A stretch of DNA of 64,000 nucleotides from NCBI RefSeq assembly GCF_002904165.1, contig NZ_CVTD020000016.1, positions 1-64,000 on the forward strand. Direction: 5' to 3'. Below the pieces are notes generated by a model. It was not told where the DNA came from. It did not search any database and saw nothing but the letters and a program-made list of their open reading frames with translations. The translations under genes were made by a program, and so were the position numbers. The first letter of the stretch is position 1. Every line of letters begins with the position of its first letter. Below are positions 27,554 through 37,214 of the stretch, in pieces. The DNA comes from Herbinix hemicellulosilytica. Lineage in GTDB: Bacteria; Bacillota; Clostridia; Lachnospirales; Lachnospiraceae.

Positions 27554-28069
27554 TTATTCGTCCATTGCTTCGTCAGAGAAATCTTCTTCATCCGTATCAT
27601 CTTTATAAACATCTCTAAGTTCCCCTGTCACCTTTTCCACATACAGGATACCGTTAAGATGGTCAATTTCATGACACAAAGCCCTTGCAAGAAGTTCAGT
27701 ACCTTCAATTATAAACTCCTGCATATATCTGTCATAAGCCTTAACTTTCACATAATCGGGCCTTTCTACAATTCCGACTTTACCGGGTATGCTTAAGCAT
27801 CCTTCTTCTCCGATCTGGCATCCTGATGATTCGATAATTTCGGGATTAATTAAAACAATCGGATTATTCCTTTCTTCGGAAACATCAATAACAATCACCC
27901 GTTTTAAAACTCCTATCTGCGGTGCCGCAAGCCCTACCCCGTCGGCATCATACATGGTTTCTAACATATCATCGATTAAAACAAGCAGCTTCTCATCTAC
28001 CTTTTTTACTTCTTTGCTTACCTTAGTAAGCACACTGTCACCTATTTTTCTTATATTTCTTATTGCCAT
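27554..28069 (-). CDS. def: Peptide deformylase
   Basis: Metal-dependent hydrolase removing the N-formyl group from nascent proteins. The three motifs are present in the 171-residue product: [19 protein letters not shown] and [12 protein letters not shown]; the metal ligands are Cys of motif 2 and the two His of HEIDH. An acidic C-terminal tail ([14 protein letters not shown]) follows the catalytic domain. It is 34 nt after priA in the order priA-def-fmt. Confidence 0.97.
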   Translation of the reverse strand: MAIRNIRKIGDSVLTKVSKEVKKVDEKLLVLIDDMLETMYDADGVGLAAPQIGVLKRVIVIDVSEERNNPIVLINPEIIESSGCQIGEEGCLSIPGKVGIVERPDYVKVKAYDRYMQEFIIEGTELLARALCHEIDHLNGILYVEKVTGELRDVYKDDTDEEDFSDEAMDE

Positions 28070-28103
28070 TTTTATCTTCCTTTCTTAAATAACAATCAAT
28101 TTA

Positions 28104-30350
28104 CTAATAAACATTCATCGGATCGAAATCAAACTGAAGGCTGCAGCCCGTAAATAGCCCTGATTCTTTAAAGTATTCTTCAAGATAATTCTTCAGTTCT
28201 ATAAGTACATCATAGTTTCCGTCTTTGATATATATAACCCTGCGGTAAATATCCATGGCTTTCGATATTGAAGCAGGGGCAGGACCTATTATATTTGATT
28301 TAAAATCTTTTGTACGGATATGCTCTTTTAAGGCTTCGCCTATTACGGCTATAGCCCGGTCTGCCAGGCCCTCGTCTTTTGCGGTAACTAAAACCAAAAG
28401 GATATGGGCTGCGGGAGGATAATTCAAAAGCTGCCTGTAAAGCATTTCCTGTTCGTAAAATTTCCTGTAATTACCTTCGGCTGCCGCAGTAACGGTATAA
28501 TGTTCAGGATGATAGGTCTGTATAACCACCTCACCCGGAATTGTGTCCCTTCCGGCCCTGCCTGCTGCCTGGGAAAGCAGCTGGAAAGTTCTTTCTCCGG
28601 CTCTGAAATCCCCGGCATATAAAGACAAATCGGCAGCGATGATTCCCACCAAAGTAACCAAAGGAAAATCGTGTCCTTTAACTATCATCTGGGTTCCTAC
28701 CAAAATATCCGCCTGATGATTAGAAAATGCGGACAAAATTTCCTGATATCCGTTCTTGCCTTTTGTAGTATCCATATCCATCCTAAGAACTCTTGCTTTC
28801 GGAAACTCTTTCTTTACCATTTCTTCTACTTTTTGGGTACCTGTACCGAAAGTTGCGATATATCTTGAACCGCACATAGGACATAAAGCCGGCATTCTTT
28901 CTTCATATCCGCAGTAATGGCATATAAGTTTCCCATGAATATGGGATGTTAAAGCTATATCACAATGATTACATTTGATTACATGCCCGCAGCTTCTGCA
29001 TGATACAAAACCGGAATAACCTCTGCGGTTTATAAAAAGCATAATCTGTTCGTTTTTTTTTAGCCTGTCTTCCATCAATTCCTTAAGCTTGCGGCTGAAT
29101 ATGGACCTGTTTTTCTGTTTTAATTCTTCCCGTAAATCTACTATCCAGACTTTAGGCAAGGTTGCTTCCTTTGCCCTTTTATCCAAGGTAAAAAGTTTAT
29201 ATTCACCCGAAAGCCCTTTCATGTATGATTCAAGGGACGGGGTTGCTGAGCCTAAAATAACAAAGGCCCCGGTAAGCTCAGCCCGTTTTTTTGCTACTTC
29301 TACCGCATGATATTTGGGTGTAATTTCACTTTTATAACTTCCCTCATGCTCTTCATCTATAATAATAAGCCCCAGATTTTTAAACGGTGTAAACAGTGCC
29401 GATCTTGGTCCGATTATAATATCTATTTCACCGTTTCTCGCCCTTAAACTTTGATCGTACCTCTCACCGTCAGACATTCTTGAATTTAGGATGGAAACCC
29501 TGTCTCCAAACCTTTCATAAAACCTGTTAACGGTCTGATAGGTAAGGGCTATCTCCGGTATCAGTACTATAACTTGCTTACCCGAAGCTATTACCTTAGA
29601 TATAACCTCCATATACACTTCGGTTTTTCCGCTTCCGGTTACCCCATGGATCAAATAGGTATGACGCTTTCCATTATTATAATCATTTATTATCTGATTC
29701 ACAATAAATTGCTGTTTTTCGTTGAGAATTACAGGTTCTTTCTGGGCCTTTTGCCTGCTGAAAGGATTTCTGTAAACTAACTCCCTTTCAATTCTTATTA
29801 TACCGTTTTCCTCAAACCATTTTAATACGGTCCTGCCTATATTAAGGCCTTCCGTTACATCAGTATAATCCAAAACCTGGCCTTTTAATAAAGCATCCAA
29901 AAGCCTTACCCTGGCCGCATTGTTTTTCTTTTTCTGCTCCAGATAAAGCTTTTGGATTTCATTCCCTGATACGGCAGGCACAATTCTTCTTTTTTCTTTT
30001 ATCTTAACGGCCTTTTTTACCGGTATCACTGTTTTTAGGGCGTCTATCATAGTTCCGCCAAAAGTTTCCTTCATCCAGTAAGCCAGATAAATAAGATGGC
30101 TTTCTATAACAGGATCGTTAACTATAACACGGTGAATGGGTTTAATTTTTTCTACGTTTATTTTAGGTTCATCCGACAGTCCCACGATATAACCCTTAAT
30201 CCTGCGATTGCCAAGCCCAAAAGGAACTTCCACCGGAGCGCCGATAACAGCCGAAGACAAGAATTCCTCAGGAACGGCATACTGATATGTCTTGTCTAAA
30301 TTTTCATGGGATATGTCAATTATTATGTCGGCATACTTTTGATAAGACAT
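28104..30350 (-). CDS. priA: Primosomal replication helicase PriA
   Basis: Superfamily 2 3'-5' helicase that reloads the replisome at stalled forks. The 748-residue protein has an N-terminal DNA-binding domain (YQYAVPEEF, VPFGLGNRRIKGYIVG), Walker A GVTGSGKTEVY, IIDEEHEGSYK (DEEH), LGSATPSLES, and an eight-Cys zinc-binding insert (CRSCGHVIKCNHCD ... CHYCG ... CPMCGS). The helicase end motifs AAGRAGR and IQTYHPEH follow. Full length. It follows murE after 23 nt. Confidence 0.97.
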   Translation of the reverse strand: MSYQKYADIIIDISHENLDKTYQYAVPEEFLSSAVIGAPVEVPFGLGNRRIKGYIVGLSDEPKINVEKIKPIHRVIVNDPVIESHLIYLAYWMKETFGGTMIDALKTVIPVKKAVKIKEKRRIVPAVSGNEIQKLYLEQKKKNNAARVRLLDALLKGQVLDYTDVTEGLNIGRTVLKWFEENGIIRIERELVYRNPFSRQKAQKEPVILNEKQQFIVNQIINDYNNGKRHTYLIHGVTGSGKTEVYMEVISKVIASGKQVIVLIPEIALTYQTVNRFYERFGDRVSILNSRMSDGERYDQSLRARNGEIDIIIGPRSALFTPFKNLGLIIIDEEHEGSYKSEITPKYHAVEVAKKRAELTGAFVILGSATPSLESYMKGLSGEYKLFTLDKRAKEATLPKVWIVDLREELKQKNRSIFSRKLKELMEDRLKKNEQIMLFINRRGYSGFVSCRSCGHVIKCNHCDIALTSHIHGKLICHYCGYEERMPALCPMCGSRYIATFGTGTQKVEEMVKKEFPKARVLRMDMDTTKGKNGYQEILSAFSNHQADILVGTQMIVKGHDFPLVTLVGIIAADLSLYAGDFRAGERTFQLLSQAAGRAGRDTIPGEVVIQTYHPEHYTVTAAAEGNYRKFYEQEMLYRQLLNYPPAAHILLVLVTAKDEGLADRAIAVIGEALKEHIRTKDFKSNIIGPAPASISKAMDIYRRVIYIKDGNYDVLIELKNYLEEYFKESGLFTGCSLQFDFDPMNVY

Positions 30351-30373
30351 AACAGTCCTCCTTTGTAAAGCAA

Positions 30374-31825
30374 TTAGCTGATGGCGTCCCTAACAAGCTC
30401 CCTGTCATCCATATGATATTTAACGCCCTTAATTTCCTGATAATCTTCGTGGCCTTTACCTGCAATAATTATAACATCTCCCTCCTGGGCGTTGTCTATA
30501 CAATATTTAATTGCTTCCCTGCGGTCAGTTATAGTTATATATTGTCCCGGTCCTTTTTTAACGCCTTCAACAATATCTTTTATAATGTCTTCCGGTTCTT
30601 CAAACCTGGGATTATCGGAGGTTACAACCGTAAAATCCGCCAACTTTGAAGAAATCTCACCCATAAGGAATCTTCTGTCTCTGGAACGGTTTCCGCCGCA
30701 ACCGAATACACACACCAATCTCTTAGGGTTGTATTCCCTAATTGTTGTAAGAAGACTTTCCAAACTCATAGCATTATGGGCATAATCAATCATAACAGTA
30801 TATTTTCCGGGAACGGGAACCAGTTCAACTCTGCCCCTTACCTTAATATTTCTTAACGCTTTTTTGATGTCTTCCTCGGACACGTCAAAATGCCTGCAAA
30901 GGGCAATGGCACACAGTGAATTCAGTACATTAAATTTCCCGGGAATATCTATTGTTACATCAAAATTCAAAAGCCCTCTTACCGAATAAGATACTCCAAG
31001 ATAACCCGGTTCATGGATAAGTTGAACATTCGTAGCATATATATCCGCTTTTTCGCTAAAACCGTAGGTTTCCACTTTGCAGGTATGACCTTTTAAGATT
31101 TCTTCGGCATATTTGTCATCTATATTAACCAAACCAACCTTGCACTGTTTAAACAATTTGCTTTTACATTTTAAATAATCCTCAAAGTCCTCATGCTCAT
31201 TTCCGCCTATATGATCGTAGCCCAAGTTTGTGAACACTCCGTAATCAAATATAAATCCGTCCATCCTGTATTGCTTAAATCCCTGAGATGAGGCTTCCAT
31301 TACCACACACCGGACGCCTTTTTCAACCATCTTTGCAAAAGTCTCCTGAATAATATATGATTCCGGTGTGGTATTGCTTGCAGGAATTACTTCATCTCCT
31401 ATTATAGTTTCGATTGTCCCGATTAATCCAGTCTTAATACCCGCATTTTCCAAAATTGATTTTATCATATAAGTTGTAGTAGTTTTTCCTTTGGTTCCTG
31501 TAACACCTATGGTTATAAGTTTTTCAGCAGGATGCCCGAAATATGCGGCAGACATATATGCCAGGGCTTTTCTTGCATTATCTACCTTGATTACGGTGAT
31601 ATCTTTCGGAACTTCAACATCCTTTTCCACAATCAGGGCTGCTGCTCCTTTATCTAATACATCGGGAATATACTTATGCCCGTCTGTTACTGTACCCGAA
31701 ATACATACAAACACAGAATCCTTTTTAGCCTTTCTAGAATCATAAACCAAATCTGTGACGAAAGTATGTACGTCTCCCTGCAGGCAGGTATACTCGACCT
31801 GTTCCAATAAATCTTTCAAATACAT
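30374..31825 (-). CDS. murE: UDP-N-acetylmuramoyl-L-alanyl-D-glutamate--2,6-diaminopimelate ligase MurE
   Basis: Mur ligase adding the third amino acid to the peptidoglycan peptide. The 483-residue product has the P-loop GVTGTKGKTTTT and the TSDNPRFEEP motif; DNPR marks meso-diaminopimelate-specific enzymes as against Lys-type. The central NLGYDHIGGNEH and MIDYAHN motifs are usual. It heads the murE-priA-def group instead of lying in the dcw cluster 18 kb away. AGGAGG stands seven nt before the ATG, and a TATAAT lies at 31856-31861 upstream. Confidence 0.96.
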   Translation of the reverse strand: MYLKDLLEQVEYTCLQGDVHTFVTDLVYDSRKAKKDSVFVCISGTVTDGHKYIPDVLDKGAAALIVEKDVEVPKDITVIKVDNARKALAYMSAAYFGHPAEKLITIGVTGTKGKTTTTYMIKSILENAGIKTGLIGTIETIIGDEVIPASNTTPESYIIQETFAKMVEKGVRCVVMEASSQGFKQYRMDGFIFDYGVFTNLGYDHIGGNEHEDFEDYLKCKSKLFKQCKVGLVNIDDKYAEEILKGHTCKVETYGFSEKADIYATNVQLIHEPGYLGVSYSVRGLLNFDVTIDIPGKFNVLNSLCAIALCRHFDVSEEDIKKALRNIKVRGRVELVPVPGKYTVMIDYAHNAMSLESLLTTIREYNPKRLVCVFGCGGNRSRDRRFLMGEISSKLADFTVVTSDNPRFEEPEDIIKDIVEGVKKGPGQYITITDRREAIKYCIDNAQEGDVIIIAGKGHEDYQEIKGVKYHMDDRELVRDAIS

Positions 31826-31985
31826 ATATAGTCCTCCTATGGGTTTTTTTATTATATTATACTCCCATATGCATATTTTTCTGTTGCATTCTTTGGTATA
31901 AATATTGCAATTATTGCTTTTTCACCCAATCATATATCTAATTATAGGCTAATTTGGGATTTTGTAAAGAAAATTTAAGGATAAC

Positions 31986-32013
31986 AAAATCCTCCAGAAT
32001 AGACCCGGAGGAT
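31986..32013 (-). terminator. Possible terminator upstream of murE
   Basis: ATCCTCC/GGAGGAT (31989-31995 with 32007-32013) forms a 7-bp stem, followed on the minus strand by TTTTG. It would end transcripts coming from the degraded region at 32.0-32.6 kb before murE. The short stem and short T tract make this tentative. Confidence 0.4.
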
Positions 32014-32019
32014 ATAATC

Positions 32020-32590
32020 CTATCATCTTTTTATATTTTGAAATTTTTTAGGATAGCTTTCAACAAATTTACTTTTATTTTTTTATCTTTTCAGATCAAT
32101 AATATAATTTGTTTCAGGGAGCATATTAGGGGCATATTTTCTGTATTATTAATTCTATTTATCTTGAGTGAGATTCTTGTTTCTTTTTTTATGCCTCTTC
32201 TGTTTTAATTTTATTGATATCCTTTATACAATTTTTTTCTTGAATATTCATCCATTTCTTATTCCATTTTTCTACTTGAAAGCGAACTCGATTTCTTAAA
32301 TAAATCATACAATATTTACTGTTACTTTTCCATCAATTTTTTCTTTCCCGAATAATTTTATTTTAAATATATTTACTCATTTTTTCTGGAATATTTTAAC
32401 CTTAAATCTTTACACATTTTTTCATTATTGCAGCGTGGCTGGCGTATTTTCTTCTGCGATGTAATTTTCGAATATTGCCTTATTTCTGTAATATTTCTTT
32501 AAAGCCATGATACCTTATAGCCTTCTTTTATACATTAAGGCAATATCATTTAGACTTGCTTACTTAATAAAATATAAGCAAAATATTTCC
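32020..32590 (-). other. AT-rich region without an intact gene; possible gene remnant
   Basis: About 570 nt without a credible full-length gene. On the minus strand several short stretches read like Lys-rich protein in different frames. One is a 27-codon ATG frame at 32425-32508 (MALKKYYRNKAIFENYIAEE). Another is a short frame around 32310-32370 (KLFGKEKIDGKVTVNIV). A third is a 39-codon ATG frame at 32189-32308 (YLRNRVRFQVEKWNKKW). Together with a terminator-like hairpin at their end they suggest a frameshifted dead gene, family not recognised. Chance open frames in AT-rich DNA are the alternative. Confidence 0.25.
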
Positions 32591-32593
32591 AAG

Positions 32594-32619
32594 CAAAAAG
32601 CAGCTTAAAAAAGCTGCTT
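32594..32619 (-). terminator. Terminator after the membrane protein gene
   Basis: AAGCAGCTT/AAGCTGCTT (32598-32606 with 32611-32619) forms a 9-bp stem with a 4-nt loop, followed on the minus strand by further T. It overlaps the stop codon of the gene at 32618. Confidence 0.65.
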
Positions 32620-33325
32620 AATCAAATGCATTCCAGTAAACCAAAAATACCAATACACATCCCCATGCATTTCCTGTAATTTTTCTTACAATCAGCATCC
32701 CATATATTAAAAACATGGTAACTGTCATTTCTATAATTGATTTTGGAGTTATCCCAATCATGCCGTGAATAAGAATACACACAAGGGCACATATTAATGC
32801 TCCCCAATCAAAATATTTATACTTTGACGGCATCAATTCGCTTAATTTATCCCGAATAATAACATAATTGAATCCTTCAAAGAATCCCCAGCAAGTTGCG
32901 GTAATAAGCATACCCAAAACATTCCACGGGAATCCGCTTGATAATATTTCGGCTGTTGTATTAACTTTTATAAAGGGTACCCATTTATGGATTTCACCTA
33001 TGTATAGTCTAAAGGCAAATTCGGGAATACAAAAGACAAGACTTAGTACCAGAGCTTTAATTAAATTTTTGGTATTCAATCCGTGATTTAAAAAACTGTC
33101 TTTTCTTATGATGCTCACTATAACAGACCCTAATCCGGCTACTCCAAACTGAAATACGCCTATCGATAATACCCTTAAAATAATATTTACCGAATCGTCT
33201 TTTATAAACTTATTAATATTATTTCCTAAAACCGTATATATTCCAAGGGCAATAACCGATGTTAAAAGTATAATCCAAAGATCAACCGACAATTGCTTTT
33301 CTCTTTCTTTGCTTATTCTATCCAT
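32618..33325 (-). CDS. Polytopic membrane protein, possibly CPBP (Abi)-like
   Basis: Unrecognised 235-residue protein with about seven hydrophobic segments. The segment CWGFFEGFNYVIIRDKL followed by a segment with ILIHGMIG loosely resembles the CPBP intramembrane protease family, in which a Glu-containing motif ending in Arg and later His residues form the active site. The canonical EExxxR is not intact here (a single Glu), so protease activity is doubtful. Start ATG with AAGGAAAA upstream; a terminator overlaps its stop. It is transcribed alone, between an apparent gene remnant and the LRR fusion gene. Confidence 0.6.
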   Translation of the reverse strand: MDRISKEREKQLSVDLWIILLTSVIALGIYTVLGNNINKFIKDDSVNIILRVLSIGVFQFGVAGLGSVIVSIIRKDSFLNHGLNTKNLIKALVLSLVFCIPEFAFRLYIGEIHKWVPFIKVNTTAEILSSGFPWNVLGMLITATCWGFFEGFNYVIIRDKLSELMPSKYKYFDWGALICALVCILIHGMIGITPKSIIEMTVTMFLIYGMLIVRKITGNAWGCVLVFLVYWNAFD

Positions 33326-33504
33326 CTTCTTTTTTCCTTTCTGTTATTATTAGGAAAATTGCTTTAAAACTTTTCAGCTTATACATTGAACTTTGTATTA
33401 TATATCCCTTTGATTTGATTTCATATATTCAAAACCTTTCAGGTAAAAAATATTGAATCTGTGCCCGAATATAAACCCGGTATGCTTTAGTTTAAATCTA
33501 CCGA

Positions 33505-35811
33505 TCACTCTGCCGTATCTTCAATGATTATTTCTTCATCTATTACTTCGATGCTGTTATCACCGACATTTCTAATATTGCCTGACATATCCAGACTTCC
33601 CAGATGAGGCAGACCTCTTAAGTTACTTATATCTTTAATTTTATTATTTCTTACTTCAAGGCTTCTTAGGTTTTTTAAATTGCTTAGCACGCCAATGTCT
33701 TGTATTTTATTGTCATTAAGATATAAATACATAAGATTGGTAAGCCCTGCAAGTTTAGTGACATCGCTGATATTGTTGTTTGACATATGTAGACTTTCAA
33801 GATTAATAAGATCTTCAATACCGGAAAGGTCGCTTATACTGTTATTGTCTAAATTCAAATTCTTTAAAGCCTTTAATCCCGTCAATGGACTTATATCACT
33901 GATCTTATTGTCATTCAGCATTAAATATGTAAGCTTTTTCAATCCTTTAAGACCGCTTATATCACTTATATCATTATAGGATAAATCCAGATATTCCAAA
34001 TTTATCATTTTCTCCAGGCTGCTGATGTCTTTTATTTTATTGCTGCCCAAATACAGGGTTTTTATTTCAGTAAGCCCAGATAGAGGCGAAATATCACTTA
34101 TATCATTGCTCCACAATGATAGTTCCTTTAATTTTTTTAATTCTTTTAAGCTGTCAATTTCTTTGATTTTATTATTATTAAGGTATAAGGCTTGAAGGTC
34201 AGGCAGTTCTTTAAGATAAGAAATATCGCTTATTTGATTGGATTGACAGGAAAGCCATTTCAAATTTTTAAAATGAACGATATCCTCCAAACTTTCGATA
34301 TCTCTGTAGTCCAGGTTCAATGAAGTTATCTTATACAGGTCGCTAAGATATATGTCACTCGTAGGTTTTAAAAGTATTTTTCTAATAACATTCTCAAAAT
34401 TCTTGCTTTTCCATACTATAACTTTGTCTTCTTCCGGCTTTTGCATTGCCAGCCGGCTCATAAAATTTTTGATGACTTCATCTTTAGGCTTTCCTTCAAC
34501 TACATACGGCCCGACAACATCATCCTGCCAGGATAAAAAATCCTCATCATAATTGCTGTAATAACTGTATGATTTATTGTAGGGATTTTTTAATATCTCA
34601 TAAATTAATGGATTTAAATTCTGTCCCTCAAAAAACTTGCGGCTGCCGTTTGCTTTTTTAAGTACCCTTCCTAAAATGACAGATATTTTGTCATTCGAAG
34701 TATATCTGTTCCTTTGATATCCTTCGGAAGCAGCCCTGTACTGATATCCTGCTTTTGAACTGTCTAAAGTTAGCCATTCAATAAAAGGTCCCAATATATC
34801 CTTGTTTGGAGAATTTTTGTTTACCATTATTCCGAGGTTAAAATTATAAATAATATTATAAGGGGCCATACACGCCGCCCAATCCTCTGCCGTATTTTCC
34901 AGTGTCATATTTATGAAATTGTCTGTAAATGTTATATATCCGAATACCTTATCGCCTTTATCGTCAAGAGCATCATACCAATTCTGTGTCCAAATACGGG
35001 TATCTTTTATATAACCCTTGTCATATAAATATTTTGCCACATCCATATATTCGATCCATGCGGGATTAATTTCGCCGTTATCAGTCAAGGAAAAACTGTT
35101 GTCAACCGCAACTGCCAAATCCATATAACCGGATACTATATAATAACCGTTCTCTTTTAATGTTTTGGCCGCTTCTATAAACCTGTCCCAACTGTTTGTA
35201 CCGCCTCCAATGATCTTATTTATCTCATCGGGATCGTCCGTCCCAAAAATCTCTTTTGCAACTGACCTCCGATAAACAAATAAAGATACGGTTGCATTAT
35301 ATGGAAGAGTAATTAACTCTCCTTCCGGATTGCTTCCGTTATCAATAATATATTGAGGAATATCAGCCTTTTTTAAAGCTTTCTTTACATCAATACCAAG
35401 TTCTTTAAAAGTGCATGCATATTCTGAAAGTTCTCCTTTAACAAACTGTGTAGCATATGCCGGTACACAATATAAATCTATGGAATCAGGCTCATTTATC
35501 AGTTTATCCATTATTATTTCCGTGATATCTTTCGTACTGTAATCCAAACCAATGTCATGAAAATCAATAAAATACTCAAAATCCCAATATTCTTCCGCGT
35601 ATTTTTTGATAAGTTCCCGCTGCCCGGAATCTACGGTATAGAAATTTATTTTGCGTACTTCACCTACCGAAACAGGTTTGGTGTAAGATTTTTTAGTTTC
35701 TATATTAACCGTTCTGTTTAGTGTAATAAAAGCCAAAACAATTACAGCGATTATAAGCAAACATACACAGACGATGAATACAGTTTTTTTATGGAACAAT
35801 TTAAATTTCAA
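33505..35811 (-). CDS. Membrane-anchored fusion of solute-binding-protein-like domain and leucine-rich repeats
   Basis: A 768-residue protein of unusual architecture. A short basic N-terminus and one membrane segment (about 8-30, no lipobox Cys) are followed by a domain (about 50-440) resembling ABC extracellular solute-binding proteins of the sugar type (LITLPYNATVSLFVYRR, NSWDRFIEAAKTLKENG, FIEWLTL). The C-terminal part (about 480-750) has ten consecutive exact 22-residue leucine-rich repeats of the internalin/SDS22 kind (pattern LxxLxLxxNxIxDIxxLxxL) plus partial ends. The tail is acidic. GGGAG lies 6 nt before a TTG at 35811, chosen over the ATG at 35835. No permease or ATPase gene is adjacent. 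It could be a surface receptor for a glycan or protein; this is inference. Confidence 0.85.
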   Translation of the reverse strand: MKFKLFHKKTVFIVCVCLLIIAVIVLAFITLNRTVNIETKKSYTKPVSVGEVRKINFYTVDSGQRELIKKYAEEYWDFEYFIDFHDIGLDYSTKDITEIIMDKLINEPDSIDLYCVPAYATQFVKGELSEYACTFKELGIDVKKALKKADIPQYIIDNGSNPEGELITLPYNATVSLFVYRRSVAKEIFGTDDPDEINKIIGGGTNSWDRFIEAAKTLKENGYYIVSGYMDLAVAVDNSFSLTDNGEINPAWIEYMDVAKYLYDKGYIKDTRIWTQNWYDALDDKGDKVFGYITFTDNFINMTLENTAEDWAACMAPYNIIYNFNLGIMVNKNSPNKDILGPFIEWLTLDSSKAGYQYRAASEGYQRNRYTSNDKISVILGRVLKKANGSRKFFEGQNLNPLIYEILKNPYNKSYSYYSNYDEDFLSWQDDVVGPYVVEGKPKDEVIKNFMSRLAMQKPEEDKVIVWKSKNFENVIRKILLKPTSDIYLSDLYKITSLNLDYRDIESLEDIVHFKNLKWLSCQSNQISDISYLKELPDLQALYLNNNKIKEIDSLKELKKLKELSLWSNDISDISPLSGLTEIKTLYLGSNKIKDISSLEKMINLEYLDLSYNDISDISGLKGLKKLTYLMLNDNKISDISPLTGLKALKNLNLDNNSISDLSGIEDLINLESLHMSNNNISDVTKLAGLTNLMYLYLNDNKIQDIGVLSNLKNLRSLEVRNNKIKDISNLRGLPHLGSLDMSGNIRNVGDNSIEVIDEEIIIEDTAE

Positions 35812-35883
35812 ACCGTACTCCCCCCCTATTTGCATTTCATAAGCTATAACCGAAATAAATCTCTTTTTCCCTGCCTTTCCCTT

Positions 35884-36129
35884 TTAATTCACAATTTCAA
35901 GGTCCGGTTTATGCAAAATATCCACAATATCAAGTTTGATATAAAGCTTCTGTCCTCTCCCCTGTCTTTACCGGCGGCTAATTCCGCCCCTTTTAGACAA
36001 TTGCTTTATCAACAGCTCGGTTTTTTAGCCGTCTGTTCATCCGAAAGCCATTCGTCAAGCATGCAGACTCCGGCTGGATTGCCCTTAAAATGTTCATCGG
36101 TAAATACATCTACTACATAAATACTTCAT
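35884..36129 (-). pseudogene. PhzF-family gene remnant
   Basis: Translation of the minus strand from 36129 gives the N-terminus of a PhzF-family protein (IYVVDVFTDEHFKGNPAGV then CMLDEWLSDEQTAK). An extra base directly after the start codon shifts the frame, two stops follow at 36006-36011, and only a C-terminal scrap in another frame (QKLYIKLDIVDIL) remains up to a stop at 35884. Intact members have roughly 260-300 residues; here about 80 codons survive, so a large internal deletion occurred. The rest of the 530-nt gap (36130-36342) is AT-rich with nothing recognisable. Confidence 0.65.
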
Positions 36130-36342
36130 ACCCCGATTCTCCCCGTTTAGATTTATTATATTTTTATATGAGTAAGTAAAGAAATAATTTCATATTTTCA
36201 TTAATTTAGATGTTTGTACTTATATATTGTATATAAATTTTTTATTTTTCCATATTTTATCATATGCTTTATTATTATGCAAAAAATAAATTAATTATTT
36301 CCTGTCACTTACATATTCATAATTTCAGTACTTTAAATAAGG

Positions 36343-37059
36343 CTACCATGAAAGCCTTTCACCGCAGTAATTTATAAATAAAGGCCTTTCCTCAACAGGA
36401 AGGTCCATATCCAAAACCACGTGAAGTATTCCATTGGCAGCCTCATCGGGACTAAGTTTTGCAGTCGTATCTAAATGCCCCCTCATATATGTTGCCACAT
36501 GGCCCGGATGCATAGCAATTACCCTGCCGCCCTTAGTTCGTATATTGTTATGTACAAGAGCTGACTGCATATTATTTGCAGCCTTAGACATACAGTAGCC
36601 AAACCAGCCTTCCCTGTAGCAATCTTTTATGCTTCCTGCCTCGGATGTGATATTTAAGACAGTTTTTAATTTACTGTTCATAACAAGAGAACATAGGGCA
36701 TTGGTAACACGAAGGGGACCTACAGCATTCACATTAATAACATGCAATATTTCATTAAAATCCAGATCATCGCCAAGTACTTTTTCTATATCGCCAAGAA
36801 TTGCGGCATTGTTAACCAAAAAATCAATATGTGGAACTAAGGAAGCCACTTTATCTTTCATAGCTTTAACATCTGTATCATCTCCTATATCTAGGTCCAC
36901 AATTTCCAGTTGGTTGCAATAAGTATCTTTAAGTTCGTCAACAAATGTTTCCTTCGGGTTTAATCTGCAGGCCACCACAAAAAAATCTCTGTTAAGCAAG
37001 CCCTTTACCAACGCAAGCCCTAAACCATGGTCAGCTCCTGTAACAAGTGCATACATCAT
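36343..37059 (-). CDS. Short-chain dehydrogenase/reductase
   Basis: Classical SDR of 238 residues. The Rossmann motif is TGADHGLG near residues 7-14, followed by NNAA near 88-91 and the catalytic Ser in ITSEAGS with YCMSK (YxxxK). The cofactor-binding Asp/Arg position after beta-2 (ACRLNP) suggests NADP(H) preference through the Arg; this is inference. The substrate cannot be told from sequence. GGGGG stands upstream of two adjacent ATG codons. It lies next to the PhzF remnant. Confidence 0.9.
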   Translation of the reverse strand: MMYALVTGADHGLGLALVKGLLNRDFFVVACRLNPKETFVDELKDTYCNQLEIVDLDIGDDTDVKAMKDKVASLVPHIDFLVNNAAILGDIEKVLGDDLDFNEILHVINVNAVGPLRVTNALCSLVMNSKLKTVLNITSEAGSIKDCYREGWFGYCMSKAANNMQSALVHNNIRTKGGRVIAMHPGHVATYMRGHLDTTAKLSPDEAANGILHVVLDMDLPVEERPLFINYCGERLSW

Positions 37060-37214
37060 AAATATATATCCCCCTAGGTTTTAATGTAATTTAACTCCAG
37101 TCCGTCTATTTAAACCGAAGCCTTATTCCATTTACTGACTGCTAAGACAATTCTTTTTCGTCATTTGGAACAAAACCACGCCTGGCATTAGACCTTTATA
37201 CCCTCATTTCACCG

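Noticed and set aside
31954-32208. 84-codon plus-strand frame in the gap upstream of murE
   Set aside because: Hydrophobic by T-rich composition, no ribosome site, overlaps a hairpin and minus-strand coding-like fragments.
33680-34350. DNA repeats in the LRR gene as a CRISPR-like array
   Set aside because: The roughly 66-bp periodicity is in frame and codes for 22-residue leucine-rich repeats; units are diverged and there are no spacers.
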